From Ruminococcus sp. (lineage in GTDB: Bacteria; Bacillota; Clostridia; Oscillospirales; Acutalibacteraceae), in NCBI GenBank assembly GCA_004558485.1, contig SFCS01000018.1, forward strand, positions 1 through 32,212: a DNA stretch of 32,212 bases. The letters are read 5' to 3'. Below the pieces are notes generated by a model. The model worked only from the letters and a program-made list of their open reading frames with translations, did no database searches and was not told the origin of the DNA. Positions 6,420 through 14,023 of the stretch are shown here, one piece after another (the first letter of the stretch is position 1; each line of letters begins with the position of its first letter). A program made the position numbers and the translations under genes.

Positions 6420-7955
6420 ATGAAGAATGCGGTAATTATGACAATTACCGCTATTCTTTTACGCACGATCGGCATTTTTTTTAGAATTTACCTTTCAAAT
6501 TGCATCGGTGCGCAGGGCATGGGACTGTATCAGCTCATTTTTTCCGTCTATGTCCTTGCCGCCACCTTTGCCTCCTCCGGCATCAGCACGGCAGTGGCGC
6601 GGCTTATCACGGATGAGCTGGTGTGCGGCACCAAGCGGTCGGTCAAGCGCATCCTGCGGCGCAGTATTCTTTTGAGTGTTTTCATCGGTGTCGCGTCCGC
6701 CGTTTTGCTGTTTTTCACGGCTGTGCCGATCGGCACATATATCATCAAGGATGTGCGGGCAGTGCCGTCGCTGAAGGTGCTGGGGGTGAGTCTGCCGTTC
6801 ATGGGGACTTCCTCGTGCCTGCGCGGCTATTTCATGGCGCGGCGCAAGACCGTTTGCCCCTCGGCGGCGCAGATTACCGAGCAGTTGTCCCGCATCCTGT
6901 TTATCACGCTGCTTTTGCGGTATTTTGCCGGCAAAGATGTGACCTATACCTGCCTTGCCGTCATCAGCGGCGACTGTGCGGCGGAGATCGTTTCCTGTCT
7001 CTTTCTCTCCGTCGGCTGCTTTGTCGACAGACGCGCTCTGCGGGCACTGCCCACCGCCCCCGCCTGTACGCCGCCGCATCACGGCGTGCTGTACCGCATC
7101 TGTGCCATCGCCGTGCCGATCACGGCGGGGCGCTATCTCGGCTCTGCGCTGCGCACGGTGGAAAACATACTGGTGCCGCAAAAGCTGACCGCTTTTTCCG
7201 GCTCTGCGGAGGAAGGGCTGTCCCAGTTCGGCATGCTCAAGGGTATGGCTCTGCCGCTGCTGTTTTTCCCCTCTTCCTTCCTGTCGTCGCTGTCCACATT
7301 ACTCATCCCCGAGCTTTCCGAGGCACAGACTCTGCGGCAAAAAGACAAGGTGAGCCGCTCGGTCACAAAGGCCTTGCAGCTCACCCTGCTGATGTCCATA
7401 TTGCTCGGCGGTCTTTTCACCGTCTATGCGTATGATCTCGGAGAAGTGCTGTATCACAGCCGCGATGTGGGCTTTCTTTTGCGTGTTTTAGCGCCGCTGA
7501 TGCCGGTAATGTATCTCGAAAGCATCGTTGACGGCATGCTCAAGGGGCTGAACCAGCAGGTAAGCTCCCTGCGATACAGCGTTCTTGACTCGGTCAGTCG
7601 CATTGCGCTGATCCTGGTGTTGGTGCCCCTGCGCGGCATGGGCGGCTTTCTGTGGATCATGGTGTTCAGTAACTTTTTGACCTCCGGTCTCAATCTGCAT
7701 CGCCTGCTGAAGGTGACCGAAGTGCGCCTGCGCGTTTTCGAGTGGATCATAAAACCGCTTTTGTCGGTCGCGCTCTCTGCCGCACTGATGCGGCTCTGCG
7801 GGCGCATATTGCCCGTGGAAACACTGCCGCAGCTTTTGAGGATGCTGTGCGGCGGGGGCGGCATGTGCCTGTTCTATGCCCTCTGTACCTATCTTCTCGG
7901 CGCGTGGGATAAGGAGCAGCTGCGCGCGCTGTCGGTGCGGCGCGTACGCACCTAG
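6420..7955 (+). CDS. SpoVB/MurJ-type oligosaccharide or lipid-linked precursor flippase
   Basis: This is a polytopic membrane protein of 511 residues from the MVF/polysaccharide-biosynthesis flippase superfamily. The start resembles SpoVB (stage V sporulation protein B): NAVIMTITAILLRTIGIFFRIYLSNCIGAQGMGLYQLIFSVY. Around a dozen hydrophobic segments follow. SpoVB is needed for spore cortex synthesis and is thought to move lipid II or a related precursor across the membrane. ATG at 6420 is preferred over the in-frame ATG at 6402 because GGGAG lies just before it. The gene follows the peptidoglycan-binding gene by 33 bp on the same strand. Its TAG stop shares the palindrome CTAG (7952-7955) with the TAG stop of the converging rarA. 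Vegetative MurJ-like activity cannot be excluded. Confidence 0.82.
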   Translation: MKNAVIMTITAILLRTIGIFFRIYLSNCIGAQGMGLYQLIFSVYVLAATFASSGISTAVARLITDELVCGTKRSVKRILRRSILLSVFIGVASAVLLFFTAVPIGTYIIKDVRAVPSLKVLGVSLPFMGTSSCLRGYFMARRKTVCPSAAQITEQLSRILFITLLLRYFAGKDVTYTCLAVISGDCAAEIVSCLFLSVGCFVDRRALRALPTAPACTPPHHGVLYRICAIAVPITAGRYLGSALRTVENILVPQKLTAFSGSAEEGLSQFGMLKGMALPLLFFPSSFLSSLSTLLIPELSEAQTLRQKDKVSRSVTKALQLTLLMSILLGGLFTVYAYDLGEVLYHSRDVGFLLRVLAPLMPVMYLESIVDGMLKGLNQQVSSLRYSVLDSVSRIALILVLVPLRGMGGFLWIMVFSNFLTSGLNLHRLLKVTEVRLRVFEWIIKPLLSVALSAALMRLCGRILPVETLPQLLRMLCGGGGMCLFYALCTYLLGAWDKEQLRALSVRRVRT

Positions 7956-9226
7956 CGGGACGCTTTTTTGATAGCCTCCCAATAGGCGGCAAAGGCTTGT
8001 TCGCTCTTATTGTCCCCGGGGTGATAATATACCTTGTCCTTGAGCGCATCGGGCATATACTGCTGCTTCACCCAATGGTGCGGAAAATCGTGCGGATACT
8101 GATAAAACTGCCCTTTGTTCAGCACCTCGTCCCCGTCATAGTGCTTGTTTTGCAGCTGACGCGGCACCGAACCGGTGTTGCCCTCATGCACATCCGCCAT
8201 GGCAGCATGGATAGCGTTGTAGGCAGCGTTGGATTTCGGCGCCATACACACCGCCACCACCGCATCGGCAAGCGGCAGCGCCGCCTCCGGCATGCCGACC
8301 TGCAAAGCGATGTCGACAGCGGCATTGGCGATGGGGATGATCTGCGGATAGGCAAGCCCCACATCCTCACAGGCGCAAACGAGCAGCCGTCTGCAGGCGG
8401 AGGGCAAATCACCTGCCTCCAGCAACCGTGCAAGATAGTGCAGCGCCGCGTCCGGGTCGGAGCCGCGCATGGATTTCTGATAGGCGGAAATGATGTCATA
8501 GTGCTCGTCTCCGCCCTTGTCATAGCGCACGGCACTCCTGCCCGTCATCTGTGCGGCAGTCTCCGCCGACACAATAATACGCCCGTCTTCCTCGGGAACG
8601 GTGGCGTTGACGCAATTTTCCAGCGTGTTCAGCGCAGTGCGGACATCGCCGTTGCATGCAAAGGCAATGTGCTTTACAACTGCGTCGTCCAAGACGATCT
8701 TGCTGTCGCTCTCCTCCTCCAAGAACGCAATGCCGCGCCGCACGGTAATTTCGACATCATTGGGCTCGACCGGCTTAAATTCAAAGACGGCGGAGCGGCT
8801 GAGCACGGCGCTGTAGACATAAAACGCCGGGTTTTCGGTGGTGGAGGCGATGAGGGTGATGCTGCCGTTTTCGAGATATTCGAGAAGAATCTGTTGCTGA
8901 CGCTTGTTCAGATATTGAATCTCGTCCAGGTACAAAAGGATACCGTTTTGCCCCATGAGCGTGTCGGTCTCCTCCATGACGGCACGAAAATCCGCCGTGG
9001 AGGCGGTGGTGCCGTTGAGCTTGTGCAGGCGCATATCCGACCTTTCGGCAATGATGCGCGCGACGGTGGTCTTGCCGACGCCCGCCGGCCCGTAGAAAAT
9101 GAGGTTGGGAATTTTGCCGGACTCGATGATGCTCTGCAGTGCTTTTCCCTTTCCCAAAATGTGGCGCTGTCCCGTGACATCGTCAAGCGTTTTCGGACGC
9201 ATCCGATCTGCAAGCGGTATTCTCAT
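7952..9226 (-). CDS. rarA: Replication-associated recombination protein A (RarA/MgsA), AAA+ ATPase
   Basis: This clamp-loader-like AAA+ ATPase acts at stalled replication forks. The 424 residues begin MRIPLADRMRPKTLDDVTGQ, typical of RarA. Walker A is GPAGVGKTT (46-54) and Walker B is LLYLDEIQYLNKRQQ, followed by the sensor-1 segment LIASTTENPAFYVYSAVLSRS. The MgsA C-terminal tetramerisation region (HYDIISAYQKSMRGSDPDAALHYLARLLEAGD) and the ending PHHWVKQQYMPDAL match the family over full length. An upstream extension is open, but ATG 9226 follows GGGAGGGG and starts at the conserved N-terminus. It converges on the flippase gene with a 4-bp overlap and is divergent from nth. Confidence 0.95.
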   Translation of the reverse strand: MRIPLADRMRPKTLDDVTGQRHILGKGKALQSIIESGKIPNLIFYGPAGVGKTTVARIIAERSDMRLHKLNGTTASTADFRAVMEETDTLMGQNGILLYLDEIQYLNKRQQQILLEYLENGSITLIASTTENPAFYVYSAVLSRSAVFEFKPVEPNDVEITVRRGIAFLEEESDSKIVLDDAVVKHIAFACNGDVRTALNTLENCVNATVPEEDGRIIVSAETAAQMTGRSAVRYDKGGDEHYDIISAYQKSMRGSDPDAALHYLARLLEAGDLPSACRRLLVCACEDVGLAYPQIIPIANAAVDIALQVGMPEAALPLADAVVAVCMAPKSNAAYNAIHAAMADVHEGNTGSVPRQLQNKHYDGDEVLNKGQFYQYPHDFPHHWVKQQYMPDALKDKVYYHPGDNKSEQAFAAYWEAIKKASR

Positions 9227-9249
9227 GCGCTCCCCTCCCTTAGGGGTAT

Positions 9250-9278
9250 ATTCTAACAAAACCCGCGCTCTTTTGCAA
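9250..9278 (-). promoter_or_regulatory. Promoter of rarA
   Basis: On the minus strand TTGCAA (9278-9273), a 17-bp spacer and TAGAAT (9255-9250), with an extended TG before the -10, form a good sigma-A promoter. The -35 lies in the loop of the inverted repeat 9259-9290. The 5' leader to rarA would be very short, about 17 nt. Confidence 0.6.
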
Positions 9279-9290
9279 GAGGGCGGGTTT
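9259..9290. repeat. Inverted repeat between divergent rarA and nth promoters
   Basis: Arms 9259-9272 and 9277-9290 are complementary at 13 of 14 positions with a TTGC loop. On the plus strand it is followed by a T-run, so it looks like a rho-independent terminator. However, it lies between two divergently transcribed genes, where no transcript should end. It overlaps the rarA -35 and touches the nth -35, so it may be an operator or an insulating element. Confidence 0.6.
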
Positions 9291-9317
9291 GCTTTTTGGC
9301 GAAATATGTGGTATTCT
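9289..9317 (+). promoter_or_regulatory. Possible promoter of nth
   Basis: TTGCTT (9289-9294), 17 bp, TATTCT (9312-9317). The match is moderate and lies 20 bp before the nth start, so the leader would be very short. Confidence 0.4.
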
Positions 9318-9336
9318 ACCTTTTGAGGTGATCGTT

Positions 9337-9972
9337 ATGACAAAAAAACAGCGGGCGCTTGCCGCTGTCGAAAGATTGAAAGAACGGTATCCGGATGCGG
9401 TGTGCTCTCTGACCTACCGCGATCCTTTTCAGCTTTTGGTGGCAACGCGCCTTTCCGCACAGTGCACCGATGCGCGCGTGAACCTGGTGACGCCCGCATT
9501 GTTTGAGCGTTTCCCGACGCCGTGGGAAATGGCGAAGGCACAGCCGGAGGACATCGAACCGTTCATCCGCTCCTGCGGGCTTTTCAAGACAAAGGCGCGG
9601 GATCTGGCGATGATGAGTCGGATGCTCTGCTCCGACTTTGACGGAAAAGTGCCGGACACGATGGAAAAGCTGCTCACGCTGCCGGGTGTCGGCAGAAAGA
9701 CCGCCAACCTCATTTGCGGCGATGTGTTCGGCAAGCCCGCCATCGTAACCGATACGCACTGTATCCGCATCTGCGGCAAGCTGGGGCTTGTGGACACAAA
9801 GGATCCCTACAAGGTGGAGCTGGCGCTTAAAAAGCTGCTGCCGCCCGCAGAGAGCAACGATTTTTGCCACCGGCTCGTGATGTTCGGCAGAGATTGCTGC
9901 ACCGCCCGCGCACCGCACTGTGACGCTTGTCCGATGAACGCCTTATGCCCCAATGCGCAGGCGCGTGCGTAA
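9337..9972 (+). CDS. nth: Endonuclease III (DNA N-glycosylase/AP lyase)
   Basis: This base-excision-repair enzyme removes oxidised pyrimidines and cleaves abasic sites. The 211 residues include the helix-hairpin-helix LPGVGRKTANLI with the catalytic Lys at 121, and the catalytic Asp at 139 in TDTHCIRI. The C-terminal [4Fe-4S] cluster loop has spacing C-x6-C-x2-C-x5-C (CTARAPHCDACPMNALC). The length is normal. ATG 9337 follows GAGGTGATC; an upstream in-frame ATG at 9289 lies inside the promoter/inverted-repeat region and is rejected. It is divergent from rarA and its 3' end overlaps the converging gene at 9943-10326 by 30 bp. Confidence 0.96.
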   Translation: MTKKQRALAAVERLKERYPDAVCSLTYRDPFQLLVATRLSAQCTDARVNLVTPALFERFPTPWEMAKAQPEDIEPFIRSCGLFKTKARDLAMMSRMLCSDFDGKVPDTMEKLLTLPGVGRKTANLICGDVFGKPAIVTDTHCIRICGKLGLVDTKDPYKVELALKKLLPPAESNDFCHRLVMFGRDCCTARAPHCDACPMNALCPNAQARA

Positions 9973-10326
9973 AAACCGTGTGATGCGACAATAGAGATAG
10001 CCGGTCGGGATGCTGAGCAGCCCCCAAAGGAGGCTGTACAGCAGGCATATCTGGCCGCAGAGGTTGAACGGTCTTGCGGAATAGTCCCACACCTGCATAT
10101 GACAGCGCAGGTTGACGATGCATCCGCAAAGAAATTCCGCCGCCGAGACGCAAGCCGACGCCGCAAAACACTTCACGGCAAGACAGGGAAAGCAGATGCC
10201 GCCGAGAAAAAACATGCTGTAATGTGTGCGCCCGCGCCACAGAATTTCAATGCAGTTATACAGAACGCCGCCGAGCAGAAACAGCAACACGCGACAAAGC
10301 GCCGTTTTTCCTCTGCTCCGTTTCAT
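9943..10326 (-). CDS. Small integral membrane protein, putative ABC-transporter type IV (CmpB-like) family
   Basis: This 127-residue membrane protein has hydrophobic segments at about 8-25, 35-55, 58-75 and 95-118. It shows the pattern typical of the CmpB-like family (PF06541 type): LYNCIEILWRGRTHYSMFFLGGICF near the N-terminus and WDYSARPFNLCGQICLLYSLLWGLLSIP near the C-terminus. The family is named as a possible ABC transporter component, but its function is not established, and no ATPase gene accompanies it here. ATG 10326 follows AGAGGGGATGG; the longer upstream frame crosses the radical SAM gene start and is discarded. The last 30 bp overlap nth in convergent orientation. Confidence 0.75.
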   Translation of the reverse strand: MKRSRGKTALCRVLLFLLGGVLYNCIEILWRGRTHYSMFFLGGICFPCLAVKCFAASACVSAAEFLCGCIVNLRCHMQVWDYSARPFNLCGQICLLYSLLWGLLSIPTGYLYCRITRFLRTRLRIGA

Positions 10327-10398
10327 ACCATCCCCTCTTTCGGGAACAGTATGTGCAGAAAGGGCGGGTTTTAGACAACGAAAGGATGTTTCTTTTTC

Positions 10399-11286
10399 AT
10401 GCTGATTGAGCACTGTACCGTTTGTCCGCGGCAATGCGGCGCAAGACGGGACGAAACAGAAAATGTCGGCGGCTTTTGTCGGATGCCCGCCGCACCCCGT
10501 TTGGCGCGTGCGGCGCTGCATTTCGGAGAAGAACCGTGCATCAGCGGCACGCGCGGCTCAGGAACGGTCTTTTTCTCCGGCTGCGTGCTGTCGTGCGCCT
10601 TTTGTCAAAATGCAAAGATAAGCCGCGGGGGCGTCGGTAAGACCGTGACGCCGGCGCGGCTTGCCGACATTTTCCGCGAGCTGGAGGCGGCGGGGGCGCA
10701 CAACATCAATCTTGTCAGCCCCACCCCGTTCGTCCCTGCGATCATCGAGGCACTGTCACGGTATAAGCCGCACATCCCCATTGTGTATAACTGCGGCGGC
10801 TATGAGCGAGTGGAAACGCTGAAAAGCCTCGAAGGTCTTGTGGACATCTATCTGCCGGATCTAAAATATACCGATCGCGCGCTTTCTTTGTCGCTATCGG
10901 GCGTCGAGGACTATTTTGACTTTGCCGCGCCCGCTGTTGCCGAGATGGTGCGGCAAACGGGGGGCGCGGTCTTTGATGCAGACGGCATCCTGCAACGCGG
11001 CACGGTCATCCGCCATCTTGTCCTTCCGGGACAGACGCGCGCATCCATGGCGGTTCTTGATTTCCTCAAAGCCTATAAGGACACGGCGCTTATCAGCCTC
11101 ATGTTTCAATATACCCCCATGACCGACATCCCCGGCTATCCCACGCTTTCCCGCAGGCTCACAAGGCGGGAGTGCGAAAAGGTGTGGGCATATATGGAGG
11201 CGTGCGGCTTTGAAAACGGGTATGTGCAAAGCCGCGAAAGTGCGGGTGTGCAAATGATCCCCGCCTTTGATCTCACAGGTGTTTAG
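10399..11286 (+). CDS. Radical SAM protein, PflX-like (PflA homologue)
   Basis: This 295-residue radical SAM enzyme belongs to the PflA-homologue group (COG1313/PflX-like). The iron-sulfur-cluster motif CVLSCAFC (C-x3-C-x2-C) sits near residue 61 after GSGTVFFSGC. An extra N-terminal Cys set (CTVCPRQCGARR, GFCRMP) is characteristic of this subgroup and may bind a second cluster or metal. Conserved blocks HNINLVSPTPFVP, YNCGGYE, DIYLPDLKY and HLVLPG are all present, as is the C-terminal GYVQSRESAG. The substrate is unknown; no glycyl-radical enzyme gene lies in the window. ATG 10399 follows AAAGGATG. Its stop overlaps the clpC stop by 4 bp, in convergent orientation. Confidence 0.88.
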   Translation: MLIEHCTVCPRQCGARRDETENVGGFCRMPAAPRLARAALHFGEEPCISGTRGSGTVFFSGCVLSCAFCQNAKISRGGVGKTVTPARLADIFRELEAAGAHNINLVSPTPFVPAIIEALSRYKPHIPIVYNCGGYERVETLKSLEGLVDIYLPDLKYTDRALSLSLSGVEDYFDFAAPAVAEMVRQTGGAVFDADGILQRGTVIRHLVLPGQTRASMAVLDFLKAYKDTALISLMFQYTPMTDIPGYPTLSRRLTRRECEKVWAYMEACGFENGYVQSRESAGVQMIPAFDLTGV

Positions 11287-13709
11287 ACAAGGACGATGTG
11301 CCCGTCCCGCACATCGACGGTAATGCTGCGCTCCTTATCTCTCTCCCCCTCGATCAGCAGATCGGCAAGCGGGTTTTCGATCTCCGTGTAAATGATGCGG
11401 CGCAGCGGACGCACCCCATAGGCACGGTCATAGCCCGTGTCCGCCAGCTTTTGCAGCGCGGCGTCGGTAAAGGTTGCCTGCACATGCAGCGTCTCAAGGC
11501 GCTCTTTGAGCTCACCGATCATTTTCTCCGCAATCTTTTTTACATCCTCGCGGCACAGCGCGGAGAAGACCACAATACTGTCCACGCGGTTCAGAAATTC
11601 CGGTCTGAACCGCTTTTTCAGTTCCTTCATCACATCGGCGCGCGCGTGCTGTGCGGCGGTCTCGCCGTACTCCTCCTGCGGTGTAAAGCCAAGTGCCTTG
11701 CGGTCTGTGAGCAGGCGCGCACCGACATTGGAGGTCATGATGATGACGCTGTTGCGAAAGCTCACCTGCCGTCCCTGTGCATCGGTGAGGATGCCGTCCT
11801 CCAACACCTGCAAAAGCAGGTTGAACACATCGGGATGCGCCTTTTCGATCTCGTCGAACAGAATGACGCTGTAGGGGTGCAGGCGCACCTTTTCGGTGAG
11901 CTGTCCCCCCTCGTCATATCCGACATATCCCGGCGGCGAGCCGATCATGCGGGAGACGGTGTGCTTTTCCATATATTCCGACATGTCCAGGCGGATGAGG
12001 TTTTCTTCGCTGCCGAAAACGACGGCGGCGACCGCTTTGCAAAGCTCCGTTTTGCCGACGCCGGTCGGCCCGAGAAAAATGAACGAACCGATCGGTCGTT
12101 TCGGATCTTTCAGTCCCGCGCGGCTGCGCCGAATGGCTTTTGCCACGGCGAGGACAGCCTCCTTTTGCCCGATGACGCGCTTTTCGAGTCGTGTCGGCAA
12201 TTCCGTGAGCATCGTTTCTTCTTCCTTTGTCAGCTCGGCGACAGGGATACCTGTCCATTCCGAAACGGTGGCAGCCATATCCTTTGCGGTCACAACGCGC
12301 ACGCGGGCGCTGCTTTCCTGCGCGAAGCGCTCCTGGGCGTCAGTCAGCTTGTTTTGCAGGGTGCGTTCGCTGTCCCGCAGCTTTGCCGCCTGCTCATAGT
12401 CCTGTATGCGCACCGCCGCATTTCTGTCGGCGCAAAGGCTGCGGATGCGTTCCTCGAGATCGTGGATTTCCGGCGTTTCCCGCACCGCCGCCAGGCGCAC
12501 ACCCGCGGCGGTCTCATCCATGACATCGATCGCCTTGTCCGGCAAAAAGCGATCCGTGATATACCGCGCGGACAGCTGCACCGCTGCCACCAGCGACTCG
12601 TCGCTGATCTTCACCTTGTGATGCGCCTCATAGCGATCGCGCAGTCCGTGCAGAATCTCAATGCTTTGTGCGACGGTGGGTTCTTCCACCTTGACCGGTT
12701 GGAAGCGCCGCTCAAGCGCCGCGTCCTTTTCGATGTGACGACGGTATTCCTGCAGGGTGGTGGCGCCGATGACCTGCAGATCACCGCGCGCCAGATACGG
12801 CTTCAGAATGTTGGAGGCATCGACCGCGCCCTCCGCTGTGCCCGCGCCGATCAAGGTGTGCAATTCATCGATAAACAGGATGACATTGCGGTTATGCAGT
12901 ACCTCTTCGATCGCCTGCTTGATGCGCTCCTCAAAATCGCCGCGGTATTTCGTGCCGGCGATCATGCTGTTGAGATCCAGATAGATAATGCGTTTATACA
13001 AGAGCGGCTCCGGCACTTCATCACTCACAATGCGTGCGGCAAGTCCCTCGGCGATGGCGGTTTTACCGACGCCCGGTTCACCGATGAGACAGGGGTTGTT
13101 TTTGGTGCGGCGCACCAAGATGCGGATGACGCGATCGATCTCCTTATCTCTGCCGATGACGGGGTCGATCTTCCCTTTTTGCGCCAGAGCGGTCAGATCC
13201 TTACCGTAGGCGTGCAGCGCCGATTTGCCGGTTTCCTTCCCCGCCCTCTTCTCCGGCAGCTCGATGCCGGTCTTATACGACGCGCGCAGCTCCTTCTCCA
13301 GATCCTCTATGCACGGCGCGATGAGCTGCAAAATGCGCATGCCGATGCAGCTTTTATCCTGTAAAAGCGCCAAAAGCAGATGCTCTGTGCCGATATAGCC
13401 GTATTGTACTTTGGCTGTCTCCTCTGCCGCCTTTTCCATGGCGGCTTTAGCGCGTGGGGTGAAGTCCTGCGGCGTGACATAGGTATATGCCCCGACCGCC
13501 TCGGTCTCCGCAACGCGGCGTTCGTATTCCGCGGCGGTGATGCCGCGGTTGTTGAGCACCACGGCGGCAACGCCGCTCCCCTCGCGCAGCAGTCCCAAAA
13601 GCAGGTGCTCCGTGCCGACATAGGTGTGCCCCAGCGCCTGCGCCGAGCGGATGGACAAATTCAGTGCCGTGTTGGCTTTTTCCGTGAACCCTTTGAAACG
13701 GTATTGCAT
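11283..13709 (-). CDS. clpC: ATP-dependent Clp protease ATP-binding subunit ClpC
   Basis: This Hsp100 unfoldase feeds substrates to ClpP for protein quality control and regulated proteolysis. The 808 residues comprise two Clp_N repeats (1-145, each with GTEHLLLxLL), AAA1 (Walker A GEPGVGKT about 210-217; Walker B LFIDELHTLIG), a middle coiled coil with a UVR-like segment (about 425-455), and AAA2 (Walker A GPTGVGKT near 535; VILFDEIEKAHPDVF). The tripeptide LGF in DRKALGFTPQEE matches the ClpP-docking loop. The length fits ClpC, not the longer ClpB. It stands alone: ctsR, mcsA and mcsB, its usual partners in Bacilli, are not adjacent. A minus-strand TATACT (13757-13752) is a weak promoter candidate, but its -35 (GAATAG) is poor. 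Confidence 0.94.
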   Translation of the reverse strand: MQYRFKGFTEKANTALNLSIRSAQALGHTYVGTEHLLLGLLREGSGVAAVVLNNRGITAAEYERRVAETEAVGAYTYVTPQDFTPRAKAAMEKAAEETAKVQYGYIGTEHLLLALLQDKSCIGMRILQLIAPCIEDLEKELRASYKTGIELPEKRAGKETGKSALHAYGKDLTALAQKGKIDPVIGRDKEIDRVIRILVRRTKNNPCLIGEPGVGKTAIAEGLAARIVSDEVPEPLLYKRIIYLDLNSMIAGTKYRGDFEERIKQAIEEVLHNRNVILFIDELHTLIGAGTAEGAVDASNILKPYLARGDLQVIGATTLQEYRRHIEKDAALERRFQPVKVEEPTVAQSIEILHGLRDRYEAHHKVKISDESLVAAVQLSARYITDRFLPDKAIDVMDETAAGVRLAAVRETPEIHDLEERIRSLCADRNAAVRIQDYEQAAKLRDSERTLQNKLTDAQERFAQESSARVRVVTAKDMAATVSEWTGIPVAELTKEEETMLTELPTRLEKRVIGQKEAVLAVAKAIRRSRAGLKDPKRPIGSFIFLGPTGVGKTELCKAVAAVVFGSEENLIRLDMSEYMEKHTVSRMIGSPPGYVGYDEGGQLTEKVRLHPYSVILFDEIEKAHPDVFNLLLQVLEDGILTDAQGRQVSFRNSVIIMTSNVGARLLTDRKALGFTPQEEYGETAAQHARADVMKELKKRFRPEFLNRVDSIVVFSALCREDVKKIAEKMIGELKERLETLHVQATFTDAALQKLADTGYDRAYGVRPLRRIIYTEIENPLADLLIEGERDKERSITVDVRDGHIVLV

Positions 13710-13779
13710 GGTATTCCCCCTTTTCCGCTTCGTTATGACGGTGTCGTAATAAGTATATGTCCGCTTTATTTTTCCTATT

Positions 13780-13808
13780 CACCAGTTTCTTCCGCCTTGC
13801 ATAGTATG
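13780..13808 (+). promoter_or_regulatory. Possible sigma-K-like promoter of the 30-residue protein
   Basis: CACC (13780-13783), 16 bp, then CATAGTATG (13800-13808) resembles the late mother-cell sigma-K pattern (mACm, 16-17 bp, CATAnnnTA) with one mismatch. It sits immediately upstream of the strong ribosome binding site at 13818. Short motifs such as this occur by chance, so the call is tentative. Confidence 0.28.
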
Positions 13809-13833
13809 AAAATGACGAAGGAGGTGGAAACAC

Positions 13834-13926
13834 ATGTGCCTGAAAAACCTTTTTAACGGGATGGATTGCTCCTGGCTGCTCTTCATCATCATCATCCTTC
13901 TGCTCCTCGACGACTCCTGCTGCTGA
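13834..13926 (+). CDS. 30-residue Cys-rich single-pass membrane miniprotein
   Basis: An unusually good ribosome binding site, AAGGAGGTGG (13818-13827), stands 6 bp before ATG 13834. The product is MCLKNLFNGMDCSWLL followed by FIIIILLLLDDSCC, 30 residues. It has a short polar/basic head, a hydrophobic core of about 11 residues (WLLFIIIILLLL), and a DDSCC tail. There are four Cys: at 2, 12, 29 and 30. A strong hairpin terminator begins 10 bp after the TGA, so the gene forms a complete monocistronic unit. Small hydrophobic Cys-ended proteins of this type occur in spore-forming clostridia and bacilli; a spore-coat or membrane-associated role is inference. I do not recognise a named family with certainty. 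Confidence 0.65.
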   Translation: MCLKNLFNGMDCSWLLFIIIILLLLDDSCC

Positions 13927-13935
13927 GTGACAGCA

Positions 13936-13969
13936 AAAAGCGGCGGCATCGCCTGATGCCGCCGCTTTT
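13936..13969 (+). terminator. Rho-independent terminator after the miniprotein
   Basis: Perfect 15-bp stem (13936-13950 with 13955-13969) around a GCCT loop, with four A on one side and four T on the other. It is the strongest hairpin in the window and can work in both directions. On the minus strand no gene lies immediately upstream of it, so its main job is to end the miniprotein transcript. Confidence 0.88.
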
Positions 13970-13992
13970 GTCATCTGGTGGAAAAAGGGAGA

Positions 13993-14010
13993 GAAATTTA
14001 CCGAAATTTA
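13993..14010. repeat. Direct repeat GAAATTTA upstream of the abrB-type promoter
   Basis: GAAATTTA occurs at 13993-14000 and again at 14003-14010, exactly 10 bp apart (one helical turn), ending 13 bp before the -35. The arrangement fits a protein-binding site on one face of DNA. AbrB-family proteins favour AT-rich sites, so autoregulation is possible. Confidence 0.4.
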
Positions 14011-14023
14011 ACAAAAACGGGAA

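Noticed and set aside
11298..13364. Plus-strand open frame of 688 codons antisense to clpC
   Set aside because: It is a mirror of clpC produced by GC-rich codon bias, and its His/Arg/Gln-rich translation has no domain pattern.
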